A DNA stretch of 47,597 bases from Chitinophaga pinensis. Its GTDB lineage: Bacteria > Bacteroidota > Bacteroidia > Chitinophagales > UBA10324. The notes below the pieces were generated by a model that worked only from the letters and a program-made list of their open reading frames with translations, made no database searches and was not told where the DNA came from. The position numbers and the translations under genes are program-made. This document shows, in pieces, positions 7,641 through 16,853 of the stretch. Each line of letters opens with the position of its first letter. The stretch's first letter is position 1. The stretch is from NCBI GenBank assembly GCA_945903305.1, contig CAMDOA010000016.1, positions 1-47,597 of the forward strand. The letters run 5' to 3'.

Positions 7641-10600
7641 ATGAAAATCCAGGTACGAATTATTTTACTGCTTACGACCATCCTCACAAGTGCATTATGT
7701 ATTATTTACTATATGCACAATTCTGAAACGGATAAAATGTCATTGCTGTTACGAAACAGATTAGCAGAAAAGGACAGTATTTATGACAAAATTCTTGACT
7801 TAAAATCTAATAGCTTATTCATGATTGCAAGTTATGAATATTCAATTTGGGACGAAATGGTTGATTACACCAAACTAGCTTCAGCACCAATTTTAGATGA
7901 AGAACAAGCAACTCAAAAATATGAGTTTGAAGAAAACAGCATAAAATTTTTAATTGAGCAATATAAGTTTTGTGGTGTATGGGTTTATGATGTAACATTC
8001 GGATGTTTGTATGGAGTTAATAATTATGATGTTGATTCAACCAGTAAAATTCCTTTATCAAGATTTGATTTATCAAAGGCATTTATAAAACAAAACGAAG
8101 GCATGGGTGATTTTTTTACCCATTTTTTTATTAAAACCGCCGATGGTGATTTAATGGAAATTCGGGGAGCCACCATACATGGAACTTTAGATAATGAAAG
8201 AAAAGATGGACCTGCAGGATATTTATTTGCCGCTAAACTTTGGGATAAGGATTATTTGCATGAATTGGGGATGCTAAATGTTGCTGAGATAAATATTTCA
8301 TTTGATTCAACCGCATTCAATTCGTTTTCTGGTTCAAAGCAAATTGATGAGAATGGAACATTAGCGAGTTCAAGAAATTATAAAGGATTTGATGGAGCAG
8401 TTATTGCTAAATCAATTATTAAATACCCCACTTCATTTTATGCACAACTGATTAATGGAACCGATAAAGCAAATATGGTTTTTGTCGGATTCTGTATTAT
8501 TCTATTAATACTTGTAACTGCAGCATTTATTTCTTGGGTTCGAAATCCATTGCACCGTATATCACAGAGCTTAAAATTTGATAATCCAAAATATATTTCA
8601 AAGCTATCGAATTCAAAAAATGAATTTGGAAAATTAGCACAACTCATTATTAACTTTTTTAAGCAAAAAAATGATTTACAAAATGAAATAAGGGCGAGGC
8701 AGAAAAATGAACTGGCTCTCCGAAACAGTGAAAAAAGATTTATTGATGTAACTGAAGCAGCCGGCGAATTTGTTTGGGAAACCAATGTTGAAGGAAAAAT
8801 TATTTATATCTCAAGTAAGATTACTGATGCAACCGGATACACTATTGAAGATTGTTTAAATGCCCCTTTCAGCGGTATCATATGCAAAGAAGATCAGGCA
8901 AAAGTTATTGATTCCTTTAATTTATTCATTCTTAATTCTGAGTCATTTAAGGATCTTGAATTCCGCATCAATCGTAAAAACTCAACTGTAGGATATATTC
9001 GGGTAAGCGGCACACCGGCTTTTGATGATTTTGGAAGTGTGGTTGGTTTCAGAGGAACCGGTCAGGATGTTAGCACTCAAAAACAATTTGAAGTAGAACT
9101 GCGCCAGGCAAAAGAATTAGCCGAAAGCGCAAACATGGCCAAGAGCGAATTTCTTGCAAACATGAGTCACGAAATACGCACACCCATGAATGGAATAATG
9201 GGAATGACAGAACTCACACTTGCAACCAACTGTACCGATGAACAACGCGAATACCTGGAACTGGTAAAAACTTCAGCCGATAATTTATTAATAGTTATTA
9301 ATGATATTCTCGACTTCAGTAAAATAGAAGCCGGCAAAATGGAACTGGAAGAAATTGATTTCGACTTGCGCGATATGATGAGTAAAACCATGAAACTGCT
9401 TGCACTTCGTAAGAAAGATAAAGGCATTGAAATGATTTTGGACATTGATGAAGACATACCAAAAATTATTATTGGTGATCCGGGGCGCTTGCGTCAAATT
9501 CTGATTAACATAGTTGGAAATGCTATAAAGTTTACTGAAAAAGGTGAGATAGGACTATATGCAAAGTTGAACCGAAAAGAAAGTGGTAAAACCGTTATTG
9601 ATTTTACAATCAGTGATACCGGAATTGGAATTCCACAGGATAAACTGAAAAGTATTTTTGACCCATTCACACAAGCCGATGGCTCTACCACCCGCAAGTT
9701 TGGTGGAACCGGTTTGGGATTAACTATTACACGAAATTTAATCGGATTAATGCATGGTGATGTTTATGTAACAAGCGAATTAGGAAAAGGAAGCAAGTTT
9801 CATTTCAATTCAGAATTTGGCATTGGCCAGTCTATAACAAGATACCTGCCGGCTGATTTTGAAGTATTAAATAAATTGAAAGTGTTGATTGTTGACGATA
9901 ACTTAACCAATCGTCGCATAATGGAAGGTCAATTGAAAAATTTAGTTGATTACACAATGTCCGTAGAGAATGGAAGAACAGCATTGTATGAATTAAGCAA
10001 AGCTTACAACGAAGGTCATCCATTTGACTTAATAGTGCTGGATGTACAAATGCCCGGTATTGATGGTTGGGAGGTAGCAAAAATTATGCGCGACAATTCC
10101 AATTTCGACTCAACAAAAATATTTGTAATGTCGAGTGTTTCAGATAACATTGATATTACGGAAAGAGAAAAATTAAACATTACCACTTTCATGGCAAAAC
10201 CTGTAACCTATCAGGAATTGCTTGATGAATTGTTTTTGATTTTTGGAAATGTTGTAATAGAAACCGCCAATTCAAATAATCAAGCATCAACTGTTAAGGT
10301 TTATCAGTCAAAATCGTTAAATATTTTGTTGGCAGAGGATGATTTGATAAATCAGAAACTGGCAATTACAGTGCTGGAGAAAAACGGATTCAAAGTAACA
10401 CTAGCAAATAATGGATTAGAAGTTCTGGATATTTTGAAAAAAGAAAATTTCGATCTGATATTCATGGATGTGCAGATGCCGCACCTCGATGGGTATGAAA
10501 CTACTCTTAAAATCCGTGAGAACGAATTAACATCAGGTGAACACATTCCAATTATAGCCATGACCGCTCATGCCATGAAAATGCATCGCGACCGTTGCAT

Positions 10601-11096
10601 GGAAGTTGGAATGGATGATTATGTGAGTAAGCCAATAAAAACTGATGAAGTGTTTAAGGTAATGGCCAAATTATTTGAAGGAAAAGAAATAGCAATGACT
10701 GAATCAACTGCAATAGCTGATTCTGCTGATGAATTTAGTTTTAAATATTTCAATGCAACTTTTTTTGGCGAGCAATGTGTAGGCGACAAATCGTTAATGG
10801 CGGATTTAATAAATCTTTTCCTGAAAAGCATTCGACCACAACTCGAATTACTTGATAAGGCAATTGAGTCAAGAGAAGCTTTTGATGTAAACCGGATTAC
10901 ACATAAAATGCGCGGTAGTATTTCGCCATTTGGAGCTAAAAACGCCGGCGATTTATTATATATTCTTGAAACAATGAGTAAAGAAAATCAAATGGCCGAC
11001 TTAGATGAAAAATATGCAGCCGCTAAAATTTCTGTACAAGGCCTAATTGATGAACTGTACTTCTTTATAAACCAGCAACGAAGTAAAGTAGCGTAA
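7641..11096 (+). CDS. Hybrid sensor histidine kinase (CHASE4-HAMP-PAS-HisKA-HATPase-REC-REC-HPt)
   Basis: A 1151-residue multidomain kinase. It starts with a membrane segment (residues ~7-25), then an extracytoplasmic region containing [10 protein letters not shown], typical of CHASE4 sensors. A second membrane segment lies at ~279-300, then a HAMP-like linker and a PAS/PAC domain (~368-483). The HisKA site is His510 in [10 protein letters not shown]. The ATPase has the N box ([11 protein letters not shown]), DTGIGIP and GGTGLGLTI. Two receiver domains follow, with Asp801 in LDVQMPG and Asp943 in MDVQMPH and Lys in AKPV and SKPI. A C-terminal HPt carries His1088 in [13 protein letters not shown]. 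All phosphorelay residues are present, so it can pass phosphate His-Asp-His within one chain. The output regulator is not adjacent. The ligand is unknown. Confidence 0.93.
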   Translation: MKIQVRIILLLTTILTSALCIIYYMHNSETDKMSLLLRNRLAEKDSIYDKILDLKSNSLFMIASYEYSIWDEMVDYTKLASAPILDEEQATQKYEFEENSIKFLIEQYKFCGVWVYDVTFGCLYGVNNYDVDSTSKIPLSRFDLSKAFIKQNEGMGDFFTHFFIKTADGDLMEIRGATIHGTLDNERKDGPAGYLFAAKLWDKDYLHELGMLNVAEINISFDSTAFNSFSGSKQIDENGTLASSRNYKGFDGAVIAKSIIKYPTSFYAQLINGTDKANMVFVGFCIILLILVTAAFISWVRNPLHRISQSLKFDNPKYISKLSNSKNEFGKLAQLIINFFKQKNDLQNEIRARQKNELALRNSEKRFIDVTEAAGEFVWETNVEGKIIYISSKITDATGYTIEDCLNAPFSGIICKEDQAKVIDSFNLFILNSESFKDLEFRINRKNSTVGYIRVSGTPAFDDFGSVVGFRGTGQDVSTQKQFEVELRQAKELAESANMAKSEFLANMSHEIRTPMNGIMGMTELTLATNCTDEQREYLELVKTSADNLLIVINDILDFSKIEAGKMELEEIDFDLRDMMSKTMKLLALRKKDKGIEMILDIDEDIPKIIIGDPGRLRQILINIVGNAIKFTEKGEIGLYAKLNRKESGKTVIDFTISDTGIGIPQDKLKSIFDPFTQADGSTTRKFGGTGLGLTITRNLIGLMHGDVYVTSELGKGSKFHFNSEFGIGQSITRYLPADFEVLNKLKVLIVDDNLTNRRIMEGQLKNLVDYTMSVENGRTALYELSKAYNEGHPFDLIVLDVQMPGIDGWEVAKIMRDNSNFDSTKIFVMSSVSDNIDITEREKLNITTFMAKPVTYQELLDELFLIFGNVVIETANSNNQASTVKVYQSKSLNILLAEDDLINQKLAITVLEKNGFKVTLANNGLEVLDILKKENFDLIFMDVQMPHLDGYETTLKIRENELTSGEHIPIIAMTAHAMKMHRDRCMEVGMDDYVSKPIKTDEVFKVMAKLFEGKEIAMTESTAIADSADEFSFKYFNATFFGEQCVGDKSLMADLINLFLKSIRPQLELLDKAIESREAFDVNRITHKMRGSISPFGAKNAGDLLYILETMSKENQMADLDEKYAAAKISVQGLIDELYFFINQQRSKVA

Positions 11097-11115
11097 ATAA
11101 AATCTTACTTTGCTT
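11081..11115 (+). terminator. Weak stem-loop at the end of the kinase gene
   Basis: The arms AAGTAAAGTA (11081-11090) and TACTTTGCTT (11106-11115) pair over 10 positions with one G-U wobble and overlap the stop codon. The stem is AU-rich and the following U-run is poor, so a terminator role is uncertain. Confidence 0.35.
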
Positions 11116-11598
11116 TAAAAATATTGAAACTTATTCAGTTTAAACAAGTAGTAATTGGTGCCTAATACAATTACAAAATGATGTACCTTATACTCGAATT
11201 TTTCCTTGATAAAATTTTTTCAGTAGTAAAATATTTAAACTACATTGATTGGAATAGAGTTATAGTCTGGTTCAAATATGTACTGGATGTACTTGATGAA
11301 ATATTTTAAAAACTATTTGGAAATCATAACACTTAAAATTGACTCTCAGATTACGGTTCAATTAAATCAGGCCTATTTATTCCTGAATAATAAATTATAT
11401 GAACACGCTTGATATGCTTCAAATAAATAACTTTCAGCTGAAATAATTTTAAATCAGATAAACAACCTGCTGAATTAAATATGAATTGATTCCGTTAACC
11501 CTTAAAGTAAAATTTATTTACTTAAATTTTTAATTTTAATCAAGACAAAAAATTATTTCGATAGTTTACATTTAGCCCGATAAATAAATATGGACTGA
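11116..11598. other. Long intergenic region before the TonB-dependent receptor
   Basis: About 480 bases with no convincing gene. It holds a 43-codon open frame at 11178-11309 (MMYLILEFFLDKIF..., hydrophobic and aromatic) that may be chance. It also holds a 7-bp perfect inverted repeat AAGTAAA/TTTACTT at 11505-11523, about 75 bases before the receptor start, and a near-consensus -7 box TACATTTA at 11567-11574 without a good -33 partner. Its length suggests regulation of the receptor, but nothing decisive is visible. Confidence 0.4.
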
Positions 11599-14454
11599 AT
11601 GAAAATTAAAATTGGCTCACTTATTTTTATTTTACTATTTATTAGTCAATTTCTATTAGCTCAATCGACAGCAAAAATTTATGGTGTAGTTACCGATAAA
11701 TCAGATAAGGCTTCATTGATTGGTGTAACCGTTGTGCTCAAAGGAACATCGTATGGAACTGTAACAGATATTGATGGGAATTATTCGATTAATTTTCTGC
11801 CAGAAGGAACCTATCAAATTGAATGCAGTTATGTTGGATATGAAAGAATTTTATTGACCGGAATAAAAATTTCAGCAGGCGAACAAAAAAAATTAGATGT
11901 ACAATTAGGAATAAGCGCTTATACGCTTGATGATAATATTGTGGTTATTGGCGAAAAACCATTGGTTGATGTTGAAGATTCAAAAAGCTCACAAAAAATA
12001 GGAAAGGATCAAATTGAATCAGCTCCATCGCGACCAATTCAGGGAATTATAAATACGGCAGCAGGCGTGGTTCAAAATGCTGAAGGCATTCACATTCGCG
12101 GAGGGCGCACTTACGAAACAGGTTTTTTTATTGATGATGTGTCGGCTACCGATCCACTCGCCGGCACCGGATTCGGTATTGATTTAGGAAGCAATGCCAT
12201 TGATGATATTGAAGTCAGCACAAGTAGTTCATCTGTAGAATACGGTAATTCAACTTCCGGAACTGTGAACGCAAAAACAAAAAGCGGAGGAGATAAATTT
12301 TCAGTAAACGGTTCCCACAAACGCGATAATTTTGGTTTTAACAAAAACTGGAATTCAACTTTCAATAATTCTATTTATGAATTAGGAATGGGTGGTCCGA
12401 TGAAATTAAAAAAAGCAGCCCCATCGAAATTAAAATACTTTACCTCTCTCAAATTTAATTTTACCGATCAGTATTTTCATAACCCGGCGAAGCAGGTAAT
12501 ATCTTCAGTTTATCCAGATTCGTTATGGAGTCCTTATCAGGATAATCGCTGGGCTGGAATGTTAAAACTGAATTACAATTTTTCGTCGTCAAAAAAATTA
12601 TCCTTCACCTATCTGAAAAGCATCACGATTAATCAGGATTTTAATATGCTTCGAATAACCGGAAACGATGTTGGATTCACGCCGGGCTATCAATATAATT
12701 TTTCCTTACAACCTGATAATGCAAATACTTACACACACGATACAAATCTGGAAACATTGGTGTGGATACAAACACCTAAGCCATCGTACTCCTATCGAAT
12801 TACTTTATCTCGGTTGTTTGTTCACCTGCGAACTGATGCCAATGGAAGAGAATGGCGCCCTGAACAAGTGAATAGCGAATTTGATCCTTCAAGCATCGTC
12901 ACATTTCCAAGCCAAAGTTTTAATCATTCAGATAGTATTTTTTTTGTTTTACCTGGCCCCGGATTATATAATAACGATGGCATCGCCACCTTGTGGCATG
13001 ATCACTATGTAGAAGAATACACCCTGAAATCATCCGCAACATTTTATTCAAAAAATACAAGCAATAGATTTTATTTAGGAGGAGAACTAAAAAGAAGAGA
13101 GATGCAATGGATTGATATTATCCGACCCTGGATTGGCGCACCGATACAATTACCCGATGGAAATTATACACAATCATTTCGATTAGGTGATTTAAGTGAT
13201 GCGTGGAAGGTGGTTCCTGTTCGCGGAGCATTTTATATTTCCGATAAATATAAATTCCGAGGCTTAATTGCTGACTTAGGATTGCGATATGAATATTGGT
13301 TTGCCGGAAAATATGTTGACGATGCAATTGAAAATGTTGATGCTCCTATTGCAGATGAAATCAGAAAGGAATATTTAAAACACACAGTAAACATTTTTGG
13401 CAGCAGAATGAAAATGCGATTGCTTCCAAAGGTTGCAGCAAGTTTTCCAATTAAAGAAAATCAGGTAATGTATTTTAATTACGGTCACAGTATGGTTGAA
13501 TCGCATCCATCCTACATTTACACAGGCCTCGATCCATACTATTCCGATCGCTCAACACTTGCCCGGGTTGGTAACCCTGATTTAAATCCTGAAGTAGATA
13601 TTTCATATGAATTGGGTTTGAAATCTCAAATCAGTAATAATGATGCATTAAATGTTTCGGCTTACTGGAAAGACAAGTATGATTTTATTACCAGCAGCAC
13701 CATTTATTTAAAAGATGCCACCGGCAGAGAAGTAGCCAGAACTATTAGAATTAATGCCGACTATGCACGAGTTCGCGGATTTGAAATTGCGTACCTAAAA
13801 CGAATAGCAAAATGGTTCAGCAGTCAACTTTCTTTTTCTTATAGCGCCGCAACAGGTCAAAGTTCTTCAGCCTCACAAAGTTTATCGCAAATACTAGCAA
13901 CAGGAAATTCAGTGAGCACGAAAGAAACTCCTCTTGCATGGGATTCACCTGTTGATGCAAAAGGATTTGCCATTTTTACTGTGAACAAAACAAAAGGAAT
14001 TTTTAATTCAAAATTTTTAAACCATTTCACATTTTATTCCGAAGCAATATTCAGAACCGGAAAAAGATATACTCCCTATCTATTCGAAGGATATGAACCA
14101 TACTCCGGAAGACCAGTATATAATATTGATGGAAATCCTGAACATCAGTACCAATTAATTTCGGTTCCTTCATTTTGGTTAAATGCAACCTTGCGCAAAT
14201 GGGTTGTAATTAAAAGAACTGACCTTGCTTTTACCCTTGAAATGACAAATATTCTCAACACCAAGAATCCGCTCATAATAAATCCCGTAACAGGAAATGC
14301 ATATTCAGCGGGAGATGCAGTGCCATCAGAGTGGAGAGATCCAAACTTTATTGACCCCCGGGATTATCGTTCCTTTAATACTCCTCCTGATAACCCGGCA
14401 CGATTTGATGCCCCATTTCATTTCACTATTGGTATTGCAATAAAGTTCCGATAA
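11599..14454 (+). CDS. TonB-dependent outer-membrane receptor with carboxypeptidase-like N-terminal domain
   Basis: A 951-residue outer-membrane importer. A signal peptide (~1-21) is followed by a carboxypeptidase regulatory-like beta-sandwich (~25-105: IYGVVTDKSDKASLIGVTVV, GTVTDIDGNYSI, VGYERI), then a plug domain with IHIRGGRTYETGFFIDDV and VEYGNSTSGTVNAKTKSGG, then a large barrel. Energy would come from TonB-ExbBD at the inner membrane. No SusD-type lipoprotein gene follows, so it is not a canonical SusCD pair; the substrate cannot be guessed. The family is well represented in Bacteroidota, and iron-chelate, vitamin or peptide uptake are all open. It stands alone between a long upstream gap and the OmpA gene, which has its own promoter. 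Confidence 0.92.
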   Translation: MKIKIGSLIFILLFISQFLLAQSTAKIYGVVTDKSDKASLIGVTVVLKGTSYGTVTDIDGNYSINFLPEGTYQIECSYVGYERILLTGIKISAGEQKKLDVQLGISAYTLDDNIVVIGEKPLVDVEDSKSSQKIGKDQIESAPSRPIQGIINTAAGVVQNAEGIHIRGGRTYETGFFIDDVSATDPLAGTGFGIDLGSNAIDDIEVSTSSSSVEYGNSTSGTVNAKTKSGGDKFSVNGSHKRDNFGFNKNWNSTFNNSIYELGMGGPMKLKKAAPSKLKYFTSLKFNFTDQYFHNPAKQVISSVYPDSLWSPYQDNRWAGMLKLNYNFSSSKKLSFTYLKSITINQDFNMLRITGNDVGFTPGYQYNFSLQPDNANTYTHDTNLETLVWIQTPKPSYSYRITLSRLFVHLRTDANGREWRPEQVNSEFDPSSIVTFPSQSFNHSDSIFFVLPGPGLYNNDGIATLWHDHYVEEYTLKSSATFYSKNTSNRFYLGGELKRREMQWIDIIRPWIGAPIQLPDGNYTQSFRLGDLSDAWKVVPVRGAFYISDKYKFRGLIADLGLRYEYWFAGKYVDDAIENVDAPIADEIRKEYLKHTVNIFGSRMKMRLLPKVAASFPIKENQVMYFNYGHSMVESHPSYIYTGLDPYYSDRSTLARVGNPDLNPEVDISYELGLKSQISNNDALNVSAYWKDKYDFITSSTIYLKDATGREVARTIRINADYARVRGFEIAYLKRIAKWFSSQLSFSYSAATGQSSSASQSLSQILATGNSVSTKETPLAWDSPVDAKGFAIFTVNKTKGIFNSKFLNHFTFYSEAIFRTGKRYTPYLFEGYEPYSGRPVYNIDGNPEHQYQLISVPSFWLNATLRKWVVIKRTDLAFTLEMTNILNTKNPLIINPVTGNAYSAGDAVPSEWRDPNFIDPRDYRSFNTPPDNPARFDAPFHFTIGIAIKFR

Positions 14455-14506
14455 TAAAATATTTAGACAATACACAAATGAATGTGTCAATATTTTTCTG
14501 AAGTAC

Positions 14507-14535
14507 TTGTTTTTTATTCTTTCTGATTATCTTTG
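14507..14535 (+). promoter_or_regulatory. Bacteroidota-type promoter of the OmpA-family gene
   Basis: TTG at 14507-14509 and TATCTTTG at 14528-14535 match the -33 (TTTG/TTG) and -7 (TAnnTTTG) elements, separated by an ideal 18 bases. Transcription would start near 14541, giving a leader of about 40 bases before the ATG at 14579. Confidence 0.72.
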
Positions 14536-14578
14536 TGCGCAATAAAAAAAAACTGTTTCAAACATCAAATCCATTCTT

Positions 14579-16183
14579 ATGAAATCAACAAAAATTTTCC
14601 TTGTATCCGCACTTTTTACAATTGTGATTACACATTGTATTCCAGCAAGTGCGCAAATGATACAAGACCCTAAAAAATATTACAAAGGAACCTCTATCAC
14701 TTTAAGAGGGGGAGTTACAAGTGCTTACACTGATATCAGAACTTTTGATTTTGCCCGTACTTCAGCCAGCGGAGTATCAGAATGGAAACCAGGGTTTGGA
14801 CTTTCAATAAATCGGATGTTTAGCAGCGTTTTTGGAATTCAGGCTAATTTTAATTACGGTCAGTTACTTGGTATCTCTAACAGAGATTCAGGAACTATAG
14901 AAGATAAAAATGTATATCAGAAATTAGGATTCGATGCACCTGTTTATTCTGAAAGCAATGTAATAAATTATGGAGTAAATATTTATATGAACCTTTCTAA
15001 TTTAGCTATGTCATTAAAAAAAGCTAATCAAAAACCAAACAGCACCAGAAAAGTAGGCTTTTATGCTTCATTAGGGCTTGGCTTAGTAAATTTTGATGCT
15101 ACAATTTATGATTTAAAAGATGGTGTTATCCCTTCTTATTCCGGTTATTCAAAACCAATTGCCGATGGTGATTCATATGAAACACTTTATGATTCATCAG
15201 GCAACGCTAATCATCGTGTTGGAGGTTATTTGCGTGGATTTTCCGGTAAGTCTGTTGAAGTTGATTTCCCTGTTACTTTCGGAATAAAATATAAACTATC
15301 ACGAACATTTGATTTAGGTATTCAAAATGATTTACATTATGTAATCACTGATAAACTAGATGGTTATGTAATGAACAGAAACAGCATTGTAAAAAAAGCA
15401 AATGACAAGTGGATGATGACTTCTCTTGCATTAACCTACAAATTTGTTGGTAAAGACGAAAACAAAGATTACATAGAGTGGATGGATCCAACAGAAACCA
15501 TGTATGATGAATATCAATTGCTTGCTGATAAAATGAGAAAAATGACCACCGATTCTGATAACGACGGTGTTGCAGATATTTTTGATAAAGAACCTAACAC
15601 TGCTGCCGGTAATAAAGTTGACGGCTCAGGTGTTAGCATGGATGTGGATGGAGATGGTGTTGCTGATGCAAAAGATGCTGATTTGTTCTCGCCAAAAGGT
15701 GCTACTGTTGATGGTGATGGAAAACCAAACGATGCTGATGGTGATGGAGTTGCTGATGTAAATGATAAAGAACCAAATTCAAAACCCGGTGCATTAGTAA
15801 ATTATCAGGGAAAAACAATTAAGCAAGACTTTGCTACAGGTACTACTTCTGCTGGAGGATACATTCCACCAACTATTTATTTTGATTTGAACAAGAGTGA
15901 AATTAAAGGAATGTACTACCCTGAATTAAGCGAATTAGCTAAATACTTGAAAGGTAATTCTTCAGTAAAAATTAATGTTGTAGGTAATGCTGACGAAAGA
16001 GGTTCCGATGGTTATAACAATGATTTAGGAATGAAGCGTGCAAATGCCGTTAAAGATTATTTAGTAAAATATTATGGTATTGATGGTGGAAGAATTTCAG
16101 CTTCATCTCAAGGTGAGAAGAGTCCATTAATGAAATCGGCTTACAATGTTAACCGCCGTGTTGATGTTGAAATAAGCAAGTAA
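14579..16183 (+). CDS. OmpA-family outer-membrane protein with calcium-binding linker
   Basis: A 534-residue envelope protein. A signal peptide ends near PASA/QM, and an N-terminal beta-barrel-like region covers roughly residues 26-310. A linker then carries three thrombospondin type-3-like Asp-rich repeats (DSDNDGVADIFDKEP from ~325, DVDGDGVADAKDAD, DADGDGVADVNDKEP), which in this family bind calcium. The C-terminal OmpA domain (~430-534) has IYFDLNKSEIKG and NADERGSDGYNNDLGMKRA, including the Asp and Arg that hold diaminopimelate, so it should tie the outer membrane to peptidoglycan. It has its own promoter and ends at a strong hairpin. The barrel assignment is inferred from composition and family. 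Confidence 0.9.
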   Translation: MKSTKIFLVSALFTIVITHCIPASAQMIQDPKKYYKGTSITLRGGVTSAYTDIRTFDFARTSASGVSEWKPGFGLSINRMFSSVFGIQANFNYGQLLGISNRDSGTIEDKNVYQKLGFDAPVYSESNVINYGVNIYMNLSNLAMSLKKANQKPNSTRKVGFYASLGLGLVNFDATIYDLKDGVIPSYSGYSKPIADGDSYETLYDSSGNANHRVGGYLRGFSGKSVEVDFPVTFGIKYKLSRTFDLGIQNDLHYVITDKLDGYVMNRNSIVKKANDKWMMTSLALTYKFVGKDENKDYIEWMDPTETMYDEYQLLADKMRKMTTDSDNDGVADIFDKEPNTAAGNKVDGSGVSMDVDGDGVADAKDADLFSPKGATVDGDGKPNDADGDGVADVNDKEPNSKPGALVNYQGKTIKQDFATGTTSAGGYIPPTIYFDLNKSEIKGMYYPELSELAKYLKGNSSVKINVVGNADERGSDGYNNDLGMKRANAVKDYLVKYYGIDGGRISASSQGEKSPLMKSAYNVNRRVDVEISK

Positions 16184-16207
16184 TTAAATACAGTTTTGAT
16201 GTTGAAT

Positions 16208-16237
16208 GAAGGGCGATTCGGTTTAGAATCGCCCTTC
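16208..16237. terminator. Bidirectional rho-independent terminator between convergent genes
   Basis: Perfect 12-bp arms GAAGGGCGATTC (16208-16219) and GAATCGCCCTTC (16226-16237) with a 6-base loop, followed by T-rich sequence on the plus strand and preceded by A-rich sequence serving the minus strand. It sits between the OmpA stop and the RNA methyltransferase stop. Confidence 0.85.
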
Positions 16238-16270
16238 TTCATTTTATTAATCCTTGAAAACTGTTTGTGA

Positions 16271-16804
16271 TTATACTGATTGAGTTTTTGCGAAATAATC
16301 CCATAAAATTATTCCGGCTGAAATAGAAACATTAAATGAATGCTTGGTTCCGAATTGCGGGATTTCTATTGCTGCATCCAACTCATTTAAAATTTCGTTG
16401 CTCACCCCATGAACTTCATTGCCAAATACAAAGGCAACGCTATCGTTTTTATTAAACTGAAAACTGCTGAGCGAAATGCTTTTATCAATCTGTTCAACTC
16501 CAATAATTTTAAATCCCTCTCTTTTTAATTCCATTATTGAATCCATTGTTGTTTGGAAATATTTCCATTCTATTGAATCTTGCGAACCCAATGATGCTTT
16601 TAACAAGTCACGATTGGGTGGCACAGCAGTTATTCCGCAACAATGAATGGCTCTCACTGCAAATGCATCAGCAGTTCTGAAAACACTCCCGGCATTATGG
16701 GCACTTCTGATATTATCCAGTACAATTATCACATTTAATTTTTCTTGCTTCCGGAATTCATCAACAGAAATACGACCTAATTCTTCATTCAATATTTTTC
16801 TCAT
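16271..16804 (-). CDS. SpoU/TrmH-family RNA 2'-O-methyltransferase
   Basis: A 177-residue SPOUT (knotted) methyltransferase that would transfer a methyl group from SAM to a ribose in tRNA or rRNA. The three SpoU motifs are present: LDNIRSAHNAGSVFRTADAF (motif 1, with the catalytic Asn/Arg), AFVFGNEVHGVS (motif 2) and IEIPQFGTKHSFNVSISAG (motif 3, forming the knot and SAM pocket). Only the catalytic domain is present, with a short N-terminal lead and no separate RNA-binding domain, as in compact TrmH/TrmL-like enzymes. The exact target nucleotide is not determinable. The gene is divergent from mutS, with 49 bases between starts, and convergent with the OmpA gene. Confidence 0.87.
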   Translation of the reverse strand: MRKILNEELGRISVDEFRKQEKLNVIIVLDNIRSAHNAGSVFRTADAFAVRAIHCCGITAVPPNRDLLKASLGSQDSIEWKYFQTTMDSIMELKREGFKIIGVEQIDKSISLSSFQFNKNDSVAFVFGNEVHGVSNEILNELDAAIEIPQFGTKHSFNVSISAGIILWDYFAKTQSV

Positions 16805-16853
16805 GAATTTTAATTTCAGTGATTTATTTTGCCTGCATATTTAATGATTCAAA

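Noticed and set aside
11599-14454. A SusC-type polysaccharide utilisation locus
   Set aside because: No SusD-like lipoprotein, glycoside hydrolase or sugar regulator gene is near; the next gene is an OmpA protein with its own promoter.
14461-14500. A terminator after the TonB receptor gene (ACACA/TGTGT)
   Set aside because: Only a 5-bp stem with poorly pairing flanks; too weak to support.
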